Origin: Verrucomicrobiota bacterium
GTDB lineage: Bacteria; Verrucomicrobiota; Kiritimatiellia; RFP12; UBA1067
DNA: 64,000 nt
Assembly (NCBI GenBank): GCA_023269675.1
Contig: JAHFSX010000037.1
Span: 1 to 64,000, forward strand
Direction: 5' to 3'
Under the pieces are notes generated by a model. The model searched no databases. It was given only the letters and a program-made list of their open reading frames with translations, and was not told the DNA's origin. A program made the position numbers and the translations under genes. Shown one piece after another: positions 8,267 through 18,700 of the stretch. The number at the start of each line of letters is the position of its first letter. The first letter of the stretch is position 1.

Positions 8267-9358
8267 ATGCATGACACGCTTCTGAAACCGTTCACGCTGG
8301 GCACGCTGCCCCTGTCCAGCCGCGTGGTGATGAGCCCTCTGACCCGCTGCCGCGCGGAGGCGGACCATTCGCCGACCGCCCTGATGGCGACGTATTACGG
8401 TCAGCGGGCGACCGCCGGGCTGATCATCACGGAAGGCACGTCGCCTTCAGCGGACGGCCTCGGCTACGCGCGCATCCCGGGCCTCTTCACTCCGGCCCAC
8501 GCGGAGGCGTGGCGCCAGACGACCCGGGCCGTGCACGCGCAGGGCGGCCACATCTTTGTCCAGCTCATGCACACGGGCCGCGTGTCGCACCCGCTCAACA
8601 TGCCCGCCGGGGCGCGCATCCTCTCCGCCTCCGCGGCAGGCCAGTCCGGAACGATGTGGACCGACCAGCGGGGCTTGCAGCCCTACCCCGTGCCGGCCGC
8701 GATGAGCGAAAATGATATTCAACAGGCGATCCGGGAATATGCCGACAGCGCCGCGCTCGCCCTCGAGGCGGGCTTCGACGGGGTGGAACTGCATGGCGCG
8801 AACGGCTACCTCATCGACCAGTTCCTCAACACGGCATCCAACCGGCGCGCGGACGCGTGGGGCGGCTCACCCGAGAACCGGACCCGCTTTGCCCTCGCTG
8901 TGGCCCAGGCCGTCGCGGCCCGCATCGGCGGCGGCCGCACCGGTATCCGCGTCTCCCCGTTCGGCGTCTTCAACGACATGCGGCCGGACGACGAAATGGA
9001 ACCGTTGTACGAGCGGCTCGCGCGCGACCTGTCAGGGATCGGCCTCGCCTACATGCACATCGTGGACCACAGCGCCATGGGCGCACCGGCGGTTCCCGCG
9101 AGCGTGAAAGAGAAGATCCGCCGCGCCTTTCGCGGAGCCTACATTCTCTCCGGCGGGTACGACCGCGCGCGGGCCGAAGCCGACCTCGCGGCGGACAAAG
9201 GCGACCTGGTCGCGTTCGGGCGGCCGTACATCGCCAACCCCGACCTCGTCGCGCGCCTGCGACAGGGAACGGAGCTTGCGAAACCGGACGACAGCACGTT
9301 TTACACGCCCGGCGAAAAGGGTTACACGGATTACGCGGCAGCCCCGGCGGCCGTCTAG
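8267..9358 (+). CDS. NemA-like NADPH-dependent ene reductase (Old Yellow Enzyme)
   Basis: A 363-residue classical OYE. It carries 'NRVVMSPLTRCRA'-type flavin-binding residues near the start (here SSRVVMSPLTRCRA), 'QLMHTGRVSHP', the substrate-anion His/Asn pair in ELHGANGYL, then 'NRRADAWGGSPENRTRF' and a C-terminal 'GRPYIANPDL'. These FMN enzymes reduce activated C=C bonds, nitro compounds and N-ethylmaleimide. The start at 8267 follows AAGGAG (8252-8257) with 9-nt spacing. It is only about 26% into the same locus as a second, diverged OYE, suggesting a local reductive detoxification function, but the physiological substrate is unknown. Confidence 0.9.
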   Translation: MHDTLLKPFTLGTLPLSSRVVMSPLTRCRAEADHSPTALMATYYGQRATAGLIITEGTSPSADGLGYARIPGLFTPAHAEAWRQTTRAVHAQGGHIFVQLMHTGRVSHPLNMPAGARILSASAAGQSGTMWTDQRGLQPYPVPAAMSENDIQQAIREYADSAALALEAGFDGVELHGANGYLIDQFLNTASNRRADAWGGSPENRTRFALAVAQAVAARIGGGRTGIRVSPFGVFNDMRPDDEMEPLYERLARDLSGIGLAYMHIVDHSAMGAPAVPASVKEKIRRAFRGAYILSGGYDRARAEADLAADKGDLVAFGRPYIANPDLVARLRQGTELAKPDDSTFYTPGEKGYTDYAAAPAAV

Positions 9359-9483
9359 GAGCGCGCCGAGACCAGGCCTGACCGACAGCCGCGAAAACGG
9401 CCGCGCCGCTCGCCAGCGCGCCCACGACCTGTTATAGTTTAAACCCTTCAACGTACGACACCTTTCACCGCGGGACACCGAGC

Positions 9484-12417
9484 ATGGAACGCCTTTTTCT
9501 GGACCCACAAACGCCGCTCGTCTTCGCCGTCACGGAGTGGCTGACCGCCCAGACGCGCGTGACCCCCGGCGGCGTGAAATCGCTTGCGCACGTCCTGGTG
9601 ATCGTGCCCACCCGGCAGGCGGGCCGCCGCCTGCGACTGGCGCTGGCTGAACAGACCGGCGGCTGCCTGCCCCCGCTCGTGCGGCTGCCCGCCCAGGTGA
9701 TCGCTCCGGCCTGCGCGGCCGCCGACCCGGTCGCCACACCGGCGGAAACCGTGGGGCTCCTGAGCCGTCTCCTCCTCGACCTCGATCTGAAAGACTATCC
9801 GGATCTCTTTCCCGAAAAGGGCCATCCCCGCGAGAAGAGCTTCTCTTGGGCGCTGGGCGTCGCGCGGCAGCTGAACGATCTCTGGGGCATCCTCCAGGAG
9901 AACGCGCTGGTGATGGGCGACGTGGCCGCGCGGATCGAGCCCCTCCTCTCCGGCGAAGACCTCGACGTCGAGGTGTCGCGCTGGCAGGATCTGGCCCGGC
10001 TGGAGGCGTTCGTCTTTGCAGCGCTTCAGATGCGCGGGCGCACGCCTTCCCCGCTCGCCCGCCGGCTGGCGGTCACTGACCCCCTGCTGCCTGACGGCGT
10101 CGAACGCATTGTCCTGCCGTCCCTGGCGGACGCCCAGCCCGCCCTCTATCCCGTTCTGGAGCGTCTGAGCACGCGCGCCGCCCTTTCGGTACTCATCCAC
10201 GCCGCGCCGAGCCAAGACGCGCGCTTCGACGTCTGGGGACGTCCCGAGCCCGCGCAGTGGACGGGCGACCAAGCGCCCGTCCTGCCGCTCGCGGACAGCC
10301 AGATCGTGCTCGCCTCCAGCAGTGCCGACCAGGCGCGGCTGGTGGCCGAGGCGTTCGCCGCCATCGCGCCGGACGCGGCGCTGCCCTCGCTGGGCATGGC
10401 CGACGACACCCTGTTCAACGAGCTCCAGTCGGCATTTCTGGCGCGGGGGCTCCAGCTCCACAATCCCGCGGCCTACCCGCTGGCCGCTTCCTCGCTCGGG
10501 CGCCTCATCCAGCAGCTCGAGCAACTCTGCCGCCAGCCGCGTTTCACCAGCCTCGCCGCGTTCCTGCGCGAGGCCGACGTCATGCGCTGGCTGGAGGCCC
10601 GCCTGGCGGACGAGCCCGACGCCTACGCGGCGGTCCTCGGCTCGCTGGACGAGTTGCAGAACGCGCACCTGCCGCAGACGCTCGCGGACGCGCGCCGGTT
10701 TTGCGCGCAGAGCTGTTCCGATGCCGCCGCCGCGGAACACACCCGCGCCGCCGCGGAGACACGCAAGTGGGAGCGCCTCCTCAAAGTCCTCGATGCGGTG
10801 AGCACGTTGCTCGAGCCGCGCGGACGCCCGCATCTGGCACATCTGACCGGCATGCTCCAAACGCTTTTTGCGGCCCGCACCCTGCAGGAGAAAGCGCCCG
10901 GAGACCGCGAGCTGGCCGCCGCCGCCGAAGCCACGCTGTCGGTCTTCGAGACCCTCTCATCCCCGCTCCTGACGGAGACTCTGGACGAGGCCCAGCGGTC
11001 GCAGCTCTTCGAGACGCTCCTGACCTCGGCCAGCTATCAGCTCGAACCGGACGAGGCGGACGCGCTCCTGACCGAAGGCTGGCTGGAGCTGCCGTGGAGT
11101 CCCGCGCAAGAACTGGTGATCGCCGGCTTCAACGAGGGCGCGGTGCCCGATGCCGTGGTGGGGCACGCCTTTCTTCCGGACCGTTTGCGCCAGGGCCTGG
11201 GACTGACCAGCAACGAGCGCCGGACCGCGCGCGACACCTACCTGCTGCAGGCGCTCCTGACCTCGCGCCCGCCGCACGCGGTGCGCATCACCCTCGAGCG
11301 CGTCTCCAGCCGCAACGATGTCCGCAAGCCCTCGCGCCTGCTCTTCCTGTGCGACGAGGCGACGCTCACCACGCGCGCCAAGAAGCTGTTCCGCGATGCC
11401 GAGCGCGCGGCCGCCGGTCACCACCGCACGCTGCCGGAGGCCTGGCGCCTGGCGCTCCCCGTCCCGGCGGCGCCGCCCGACCGGCTCAGCGTCACCGCCT
11501 TCAAAAGTTATCTGGAGTGCCCCTTCACCTTCTATCTGCGGCACATTCTGAAGATGGAGGCCTGCGACGACCGCGTGGCCGAGCTGGACGCCATGGCGTT
11601 CGGCACCCTCTGCCACGACGCTGTGGAGGCCTTCGGCATGTCCGCCTGCAAAGACGCGACCGAGGCCGGACCCATCGCCGAGTTCCTGCAGGCCGAGGTC
11701 TGGCGGATCGTCCGCCGCCAATACGGGGCCACGCTTCCCGCCATCCTCCACCTGCAGGCCTCCGCCGCCTGCAAACGGCTGGCTTTCTTCGCCGCCTGTC
11801 AGGCGCGCCTGCGCGCCGACGGCTGGCAAATCGTCGCGACGGAGCGGCCGCTCAGCATGACGGAGCGAGGGGTCACCGTCCGCGGCCGGGCCGACCGTCT
11901 GGACTACCATGCCGCCTCCGACACGTGGCGGATCATCGATTACAAAACCTGGGACCGGGTCGGCAAAAACGACGGCCTGGACCGGTTTCTGTCGTCCGGC
12001 CAAGCCGACATCGAAACCGCCGCGCAGCGCGGCCTGGCCGCCTTCACGTTTGCCGACAAGCCGCGCGTGTGGACCGACCTGCAGCTGCCCCTCTACCTGC
12101 TGATGGCCCAGGCCGGCGCGATCGTGCCGGCCGGCGCCAAGGTGGAGTGCGGCTATTTCGTGCTGGGCGAGACCGAAGCGGAGACCGTGTGCCGGGCATG
12201 GAATTTCGAGCCCGCCCGCGACGACGCCGTGGCGGCGGTCCGCTGGGTGATCGACCGGGTCCGGGCGGGCATCTACTGGCCGCCGGCTCCGAAAGACCTG
12301 TGGGCGCGGGATTACGGCTCGCTGTTCCTGGAGGCGCCCGCGCAGAGCATCGGCCCCGACTGGACCAGCGACCAAGAGGCGCGGTTGGCGAAAGGCGGCG
12401 TGTCATGCGGATCCTGA
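9484..12417 (+). CDS. AddB-like PD-(D/E)XK exonuclease subunit
   Basis: 977 residues with an AddB-like layout. The N-terminal region has 'VLVIVPTRQAGRRLR' but no Walker A motif, as in AddB proteins with an inactivated helicase. A UvrD-C-like middle follows, and the C-terminal PDDEXK_1 nuclease runs from 'LSVTAFKSYLECPF' (about 670-680) to GRADRLD (about 801) and IIDYKT (about 818), giving the D...DxK metal site. The extra C-terminal cysteines that hold the Fe-S cluster in Bacillus AddB are not seen; only one Cys occurs near the end. It overlaps the AddA-like gene by 13 bp, supporting one complex for double-strand-break end resection. RexB-type naming is equally possible. Confidence 0.85.
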   Translation: MERLFLDPQTPLVFAVTEWLTAQTRVTPGGVKSLAHVLVIVPTRQAGRRLRLALAEQTGGCLPPLVRLPAQVIAPACAAADPVATPAETVGLLSRLLLDLDLKDYPDLFPEKGHPREKSFSWALGVARQLNDLWGILQENALVMGDVAARIEPLLSGEDLDVEVSRWQDLARLEAFVFAALQMRGRTPSPLARRLAVTDPLLPDGVERIVLPSLADAQPALYPVLERLSTRAALSVLIHAAPSQDARFDVWGRPEPAQWTGDQAPVLPLADSQIVLASSSADQARLVAEAFAAIAPDAALPSLGMADDTLFNELQSAFLARGLQLHNPAAYPLAASSLGRLIQQLEQLCRQPRFTSLAAFLREADVMRWLEARLADEPDAYAAVLGSLDELQNAHLPQTLADARRFCAQSCSDAAAAEHTRAAAETRKWERLLKVLDAVSTLLEPRGRPHLAHLTGMLQTLFAARTLQEKAPGDRELAAAAEATLSVFETLSSPLLTETLDEAQRSQLFETLLTSASYQLEPDEADALLTEGWLELPWSPAQELVIAGFNEGAVPDAVVGHAFLPDRLRQGLGLTSNERRTARDTYLLQALLTSRPPHAVRITLERVSSRNDVRKPSRLLFLCDEATLTTRAKKLFRDAERAAAGHHRTLPEAWRLALPVPAAPPDRLSVTAFKSYLECPFTFYLRHILKMEACDDRVAELDAMAFGTLCHDAVEAFGMSACKDATEAGPIAEFLQAEVWRIVRRQYGATLPAILHLQASAACKRLAFFAACQARLRADGWQIVATERPLSMTERGVTVRGRADRLDYHAASDTWRIIDYKTWDRVGKNDGLDRFLSSGQADIETAAQRGLAAFTFADKPRVWTDLQLPLYLLMAQAGAIVPAGAKVECGYFVLGETEAETVCRAWNFEPARDDAVAAVRWVIDRVRAGIYWPPAPKDLWARDYGSLFLEAPAQSIGPDWTSDQEARLAKGGVSCGS

Positions 12418-15400
12418 GGAACAGCCTGATCAAAGCCTCCGCCGGCACCGGCAAGACCTTCGCGCTGGCGACGCGCATGATCCGCCTGATGCTCCTGGGC
12501 GTGGAGCCGAACCACATCGTGGCGCTGACCTTCTCGCGCGCCGCCGCCGGCGAGATCTTCAACCGCATCGCGGGGCGGCTGGCGGACGCCGCCACCTCCG
12601 AGGCGCTGGCCGCCGCCGAATCCGCGCACGTCTTTAAGGATCTGGAGGGCGGCCTCGCCGCGGCGCTGCGCTCCCGCACGGGCGCCTCCGTCGCGCGCGC
12701 GACCTTCGCCGGCCTGCTGCGCAAGCTGATCGCCACGCAGCACGCCAGCATGATCGGCACCATCGACAGTTTCATGACCCGCATGGTGCAGGCCTTCCCG
12801 CTTGAGCTGGGCCTGCAAGGCTCGCTGACGATCATGGACGACTACCGCGTCGAACGCGAGAAGGGCGCGGCGATGACCGCGCTGCTGAACCGTGTCGCCA
12901 CGGCGCCGGAGGCCGCGCTCTTCTTCGAGGCGTTCCGTCAGGCGACCTTCGGCAAGGAGGGCAAATCCTACGGCGAGAAGCTGGCGCAGTTCGTCGCGAC
13001 GTGGCACGAGATTCTGCAGGACTGCCCGGCAGCCGACGCCTGGGGCCATCCCGAGGTGATCTGGCCCGGCGGCGAGCCCTTTCCCATCCACGACACGACG
13101 GACCATCTGGCGCAGCGGCTCGCCGCGGAGATCCGGGACGAATGGCTGCAGGCCGGGCGCGAAAAGACGTGGGACGAGTTCTGCGACTTCGTCCGGACCT
13201 TCAACACCACCTTTCCGTCCAAGGCCGGCGTCCAGAACGTCCTGAACGCCTATCAGCCGCACGCGACCTCCATCGAGATCAGTTACAACCGCAAGAGCAT
13301 CCGCTTCACCGGCGAGAAGGCCCGGCTGATCCTGCAGACCGTCGAAACCTTGTACGGCCTGGTCCTGCGGGCGCGCTGCCAATCCACGCAGGGCATCTAC
13401 CGCCTGATGGAGCAGATCGAGTCCACCTACGCGCAGAACACCCGCAGCCGCGGCCTCCTGACCTTCGGCGACATTCCGCGCCTGATCGCGGGGCTCGACG
13501 CCTCGGTCCGCCGGAACATCGAGTACCGCTTCGACGGCCGTTTCCGCCACTGGGCCCTGGACGAGTTTCAGGACACCTCGCATGCGCAGTGGGCCGCGGT
13601 CAGCAACCTGGTCGACGAGGTGATCCAATCCGACGAGGACGAGCGCTCGATCTTCATCGTGGGCGACATGAAGCAGGCCATTTACGGCTGGCGCGGCGGC
13701 GACGTCGCCATCTTCGAGAAGGAGGCGGCCTCCGGGCACTACGAGCTCTCCGACCTCAACACCACCTTCCGTTACTGCCCGCAGATCGCCGATCTCGTGA
13801 ACCGCGTGTTCGACGGCGCCAAAATCGAAGCGCTCTTGAGGCCCGGCGCAAAGGAAGCCGGACAGAAATGGAGCAGCCTTTGGGTTCCGCACACCTCGCG
13901 CCAGAGCGACGGGTTCGTTCAGGTCGAACGCGTGCCCTCACCCGACAAGGCGGCGGACGAGAAGCCCATCGACCCCTACCTGAAAGCGGCGTGCCGGCAC
14001 CTGCAAGCCGCGAGGCCGTGGGAGCGCGGCCTCAGCGCCGCGATTCTGGTGCGCAGCAATGAACACGGCCAGCGCTTCGCGGAGGCTTTGCGGCGCGCGG
14101 GCATCCCGGCCGTCTGGGAGGGCGAGAGCGCCATCTGCGACACGCCCGTCGTCACCGCCCTGCTGCATGTCCTGCAGGCGGCCGAGCACCCCGGCAACAC
14201 CTTGGCGTGGCGCCACGTGTGCGCGACGCCGCTGGCCCGCACCGTGTTCCGGCACGCCTGCGGGCTGCCCTCCGCCACGGGCGCGGCGGCGCTCACGCGG
14301 CAGGTGCTGGACGACGTCTCGCGGCTCGGCCTGCCGCGCGCGCTGCGGGCCTACATCGAGGCGCTGACAGGCATCGGCACCGACCCCTTCACGCAGACGC
14401 GCCTCGACGAGCTGATCCGCGCGGCCACGCAGTTCACGGAGGATGCCGACGCCGAAACCACGCTGACCGATTTCGCCGCGTTCGTCGAAGCGTTCAAGAC
14501 GCGTGACGTGGCCGACACCTCTACCGTCAAAATCCTGACGATCCACCGCAGCAAGGGGCTCGGCTTCGATTTCGTCCTGCTGCCGATCATCGAGTCGACC
14601 GGCATGGACGCCCTCCGTTCCGGCGAAGTTCTGTTCGCGGGTGACGACGCGTGGCTGCTGACCAATCCCGGCAAGCAGATCGTACAAGCCGATCCCGTAC
14701 TGTCAGCCGCACGCGCGAGCGACACCAGCGAAGGCGTTTTTGAAGCGCTCTGCGTTTCCTACGTCGCCATGACCCGCGCCAAGCGCGCGCTGGTGATGCT
14801 GCTCAAGCCCGCGGCCGCGAGCGCCACCGAAAGCTGCTACTTCAGCGATCACGTCGAGGCGGCGCTCGGCGCGGCGCTGCCCTGGTCTGAGGGCGCGGCC
14901 GACTGGTTTGAACAGGTCGCCCCCGGCGCTAACGCTTCTGAGCCGGCCGCTCCGGCAACGGAGGTTCCCGTGGCGCGCCCGAAGCGGCGCGTGATCCGCC
15001 GCGTGACGCCCTCCTCCGCGGCCTATCACGGCCGCGCGGCCAGCGAGCTGTTCAGCGCGCAAGACGACCTCGCCGCGCAGCGCGGCACGCGCTTGCACGA
15101 GGCGCTGAGCCGGATCGCTTGGCTGGATCTGGCGGCCCCGCAGCCCGCGGACCTGGCGAAGGACGACCTCGACCTCACGGTCGCATCGGCCTTCCGCGGC
15201 GCGCTGACGCTGCCGCCGCACGTGACCGATCTCTGGCGCGAACGGGCCTTTGAACTTGTAGCCGACGACCAATGGATCTCCGGCTCTTTCGACCGGGTCG
15301 TCTTTTTCGAGGAGAGGGGACAGCGCCGGGCCGAGATCTACGATTTCAAATCGAACCGCCTCCGCTCCGGCGAGTCCGAAGCCGCCTTTGCGGACCGACT

Positions 15401-15533
15401 GCGCGAAACCTACTGCGGACAGATGGCCAGCTACCGCCGCGCGCTGGCCCGTCTTTCGGGCCTGCCCGAAAACGCGATCCGCTGCACGCTACTCCTCACC
15501 GCCACGCGTCAGGCGGTGCCAAGCCTCCCGTAG
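12405..15533 (+). CDS. addA: AddA-like UvrD/REP helicase-nuclease
   Basis: 1042 residues. SF1A helicase motifs are all visible: Walker A 'KASAGTGKT' (residues 10-18), motif II LDEFQDT (about 386), motif III 'VGDMKQAIYGWRGGD' (about 419), motif V 'LTIHRSKGLGFDFV' (about 711) and motif VI 'YVAMTRAKRAL'. The C-terminus has 'RGTRLHEALSRIAWL' and a PD-(D/E)XK site 'SFDRVVF...EIYDFKSNR' (DxK near 979). It is the ATP-driven motor and second nuclease that, with the upstream AddB-like subunit, would process double-strand ends for RecA. Translation starts inside the end of the upstream gene. No recD-like gene is present, which favours AddAB over RecBCD. Confidence 0.9.
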   Translation: MRILRNSLIKASAGTGKTFALATRMIRLMLLGVEPNHIVALTFSRAAAGEIFNRIAGRLADAATSEALAAAESAHVFKDLEGGLAAALRSRTGASVARATFAGLLRKLIATQHASMIGTIDSFMTRMVQAFPLELGLQGSLTIMDDYRVEREKGAAMTALLNRVATAPEAALFFEAFRQATFGKEGKSYGEKLAQFVATWHEILQDCPAADAWGHPEVIWPGGEPFPIHDTTDHLAQRLAAEIRDEWLQAGREKTWDEFCDFVRTFNTTFPSKAGVQNVLNAYQPHATSIEISYNRKSIRFTGEKARLILQTVETLYGLVLRARCQSTQGIYRLMEQIESTYAQNTRSRGLLTFGDIPRLIAGLDASVRRNIEYRFDGRFRHWALDEFQDTSHAQWAAVSNLVDEVIQSDEDERSIFIVGDMKQAIYGWRGGDVAIFEKEAASGHYELSDLNTTFRYCPQIADLVNRVFDGAKIEALLRPGAKEAGQKWSSLWVPHTSRQSDGFVQVERVPSPDKAADEKPIDPYLKAACRHLQAARPWERGLSAAILVRSNEHGQRFAEALRRAGIPAVWEGESAICDTPVVTALLHVLQAAEHPGNTLAWRHVCATPLARTVFRHACGLPSATGAAALTRQVLDDVSRLGLPRALRAYIEALTGIGTDPFTQTRLDELIRAATQFTEDADAETTLTDFAAFVEAFKTRDVADTSTVKILTIHRSKGLGFDFVLLPIIESTGMDALRSGEVLFAGDDAWLLTNPGKQIVQADPVLSAARASDTSEGVFEALCVSYVAMTRAKRALVMLLKPAAASATESCYFSDHVEAALGAALPWSEGAADWFEQVAPGANASEPAAPATEVPVARPKRRVIRRVTPSSAAYHGRAASELFSAQDDLAAQRGTRLHEALSRIAWLDLAAPQPADLAKDDLDLTVASAFRGALTLPPHVTDLWRERAFELVADDQWISGSFDRVVFFEERGQRRAEIYDFKSNRLRSGESEAAFADRLRETYCGQMASYRRALARLSGLPENAIRCTLLLTATRQAVPSLP

Positions 15534-15712
15534 GGGCCGAATCGGGATTGACTACGATCATCCCTTCCACGCATAATAAGCCGAATTAACCATGGCTGCG
15601 GGGCGTTTCGCGGGTAGGCCGAGGCGACGTGCGGCCCGCTCCCGTCCCGCCCATGGGGTAACCGTGTTTCGCCTTCAATACAATCACGCGCCACCTGAAA
15701 GAAGAGACCGTT

Positions 15713-18700
15713 ATGAGACTCTCGGCACCTGTCTTTGAGCTTCCTCTCCCTCTCACGCTCTTAGCGATCCTGGGGGCCGGCGCCGCGTACGCGGCCAGCG
15801 GCACGTGGAACGGCACGGAAAACGGCGCCTGGACCAACGGCGCGAACTGGAGCGCCTCGCCTTACCCGTCGGGGGCCGATACCGCGACCTTCACGAATGC
15901 CGGGAACGGCCAGACGACCCTCGATCTGGCCGGGCTCTCCAGCATCAAGAGCCTCACATTTGACACCGCAACCGTCGTGCCCTACACCATCGGCGCCGGC
16001 GGGGCCAACGTCCAGACGCTGGTCGCGCCCGATGCCGGTGCGATCACCCTCGCACCCGCGGCGGCGGCGGACCAGACGATCGCGGCGGCCGTTCAGCTGC
16101 AGGGCAACTACACGATCGCCAACAACAACGCGGCCCGCACGCTGACGCTGAACACGGTGACCAACACGGCGGCCGATAAAACCGTGACCTTCAGCGGCAC
16201 GGGTGCCGTTACGCTGCTCGGCAATCTCTCGGCCAACAACGGCACGCTCGCCGTCAGCGCTAACGGTACGGGTGCCCTCACGCTTTCCGGCAGCAACAAT
16301 CAGATCAAATTTCTGTCGGTCAACGGCGACAACGCGGTCATCAACTTGTCCTCGGGGTCCCTGACCACCTTCAACGACGGAGGCGGCGACAACCTCAATG
16401 CGTCGAAGGATGCCGTCATCAACGGCCCTGGCGCGATTAAGTTGAGCAGCAACGGTTCGAGTGACCCCGCCAACAATTGGGTGGCGAACGGCAAAACGCT
16501 GACGATCAATGCGAAACTCACCGGCGCGACCGGCTTGGAGTATTGGCACAACAACAACTTCGGCACCATTGCCCTAGGGGGGCAAAACGATTTCACGCTG
16601 AACGTCATTATGAATGCCGCCGGCACCTTCAGTGTGACCAACGTCGGCAATCAGGGGTCAACCACCAGCAATCTGGGCAGCGGCACGAAGGTCACGTTCA
16701 ACTCATCCTCCGGCGGCCCCTCTTGCCTGCGCTATACCGGCAGCGGCGAGCAGAGCAACCGTATCTTGGAGTTCAGCAAAGACGGCATTGTCGAGCAAGC
16801 TGGCGGCAGCGGGAATATGAAGTTCACAAGCGACGTGACCTCGGCGGGAAATCTGACGGTGACCTTGCGGGGCTCGACCGCCGGCACCGGTGAAATCGCG
16901 GGGGCGATCCCCAGCAGCACCTCGGTGGCCAAGTCCGGCACCGGCACCTGGTACGTGTCGGGGTCTAACACCTACAGCGGCGCGACGGCGGTTAATGCCG
17001 GAAATCTGGTCCTGTGCGGCACGAAAGGCGCGATCCGTTCCTCGTCGGGGCTTTCCCTGACGGGCGGCGCGTTCGTCCTTTTGAACAGCGCGACGACGAA
17101 CAACGCGGACCGGATCGCCGACACGATCCCCGTCATCCTCAACGGCGGCACGTTTTGCTTCTCCAACGACCTGACCGTGGCCAACTTCAGCGAGTCCCTC
17201 GGAACGCTCACCGTGAACAGCAGCAACAGCACCGTCGCGGCCACGCAGGCGGCCGACGGCGGAACTTCGACCGTGCGCTTCGCCTCTATTGTTCGCCTCA
17301 ACACCGGCGCGACGGTCAATTTCACGGGGGCCGGGCTCGGCGACAGCGACCGCAACCGTATTTTCATCACCACCCAAGGCGACGGCCTGATCGGCACGTG
17401 GGCCACGGTGAACGGGACGAGCTATGCCGCCTACAGCAGCAGCCGGGGCGTCTATGCCTCATCTGGTCCAGTTGCCGATATCGCGGCGCGCGGCTACTCC
17501 GTCATCACCAACGACGCCACGCTGGTCGCGCGGATCAGCTTGCCGGGCGAAGACGGCCCCATCGTGTTGGAAACCTCGCCGGTGAGCAGCGTGGGCTCTT
17601 TGATCCAGAACTCGACCACGCCCGCGGTGGTCACCACGACCAACACGCTCTTCAAACTCTCGGAGATCGTCGTGGCGGCGGACAAAGAGTCGCTGACGGT
17701 GGGAACGGTCCCGGGCGAAGGCGCGCTCAGCACGCTTTCGCCGGGGGGCAGCCTGTCGCTCGAAAACAACAGCTTGAACACCGTGCTGACGGTGAACGCC
17801 AACGTTGTGCCTAACACCGCGGCCTGCGGCCTGGTCAAGTTAGGCGCCGGCAAAGTCGTTCTGGCGGGTCAGAACACGTATATGGGCCCGACGTCCGTCC
17901 GCAAGGGCGAGCTGATCTTCGGCGGCGGCAACCACGCGATCGGCCAGCTGTCGGTCGGTGACGCGTCGTTCATCCTGACGAACGCGGCGGCCAGCCTCGT
18001 CTACGTCTCGACCAACTCGGCCTACATCGGATACAACGCCGGCGAATTCGGCCGCATGGTCATGGGCGGAAACTATGCCTGGGCAGGGTATCCCTATCTC
18101 AAATACTCCAATCAGACGACGCTGGTCATCGGCAACAGCGGACGCGGCATCCTCACCCTTCAGGACAACGCGTCCGTCACGCAGCGGTTCTACGTGGGCA
18201 GCAACAGCGGCAGCGCCGGCGCGGTCTATCAGAACGGCGGCGTCATGCACAACTGGGGCGGGGTGTCCAGCGATTCCCGCATCGGCGTGTACGGCTACGG
18301 CTATTACGAATTGAACAGCGGCACCTTCACCAACAACGGCTGGACCCAGCTCGGCTTTGACCCTCAAGCCGTCGGCATTCTGAAACAGACCGGCGGCGCC
18401 TTCAAGATGGGTAACGTTTACGATGGCAATCTCGGCATCAGCCGCGGCGGCACGGGTGTCGTCTATCTGGCTGACGGCACATTCAACGCCGCGGCGCAGG
18501 TGAACGTCGGCGATTCATTGGATAACGGAACAACCAAGGGTTTCGCCGAGTTCACCGTGGCCGGCGGCACAGCGGAGATTAACGGCAACGTCTTCATGGC
18601 CGACCGCGACAACATGTTCGCGGCCGTCAATCTCAAAGGCGGCACGCTGGCCGCAAACATGATTTCCCGGGCGACGCGCGCCACGTCGCTCTCCTTCGTG

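Noticed and set aside
10257..12404. In-frame upstream extension of the AddA-like protein
   Set aside because: The extension is Arg/Pro-rich and out of frame with the well-supported AddB-like gene; AddA homology begins at the ATG at 12405.
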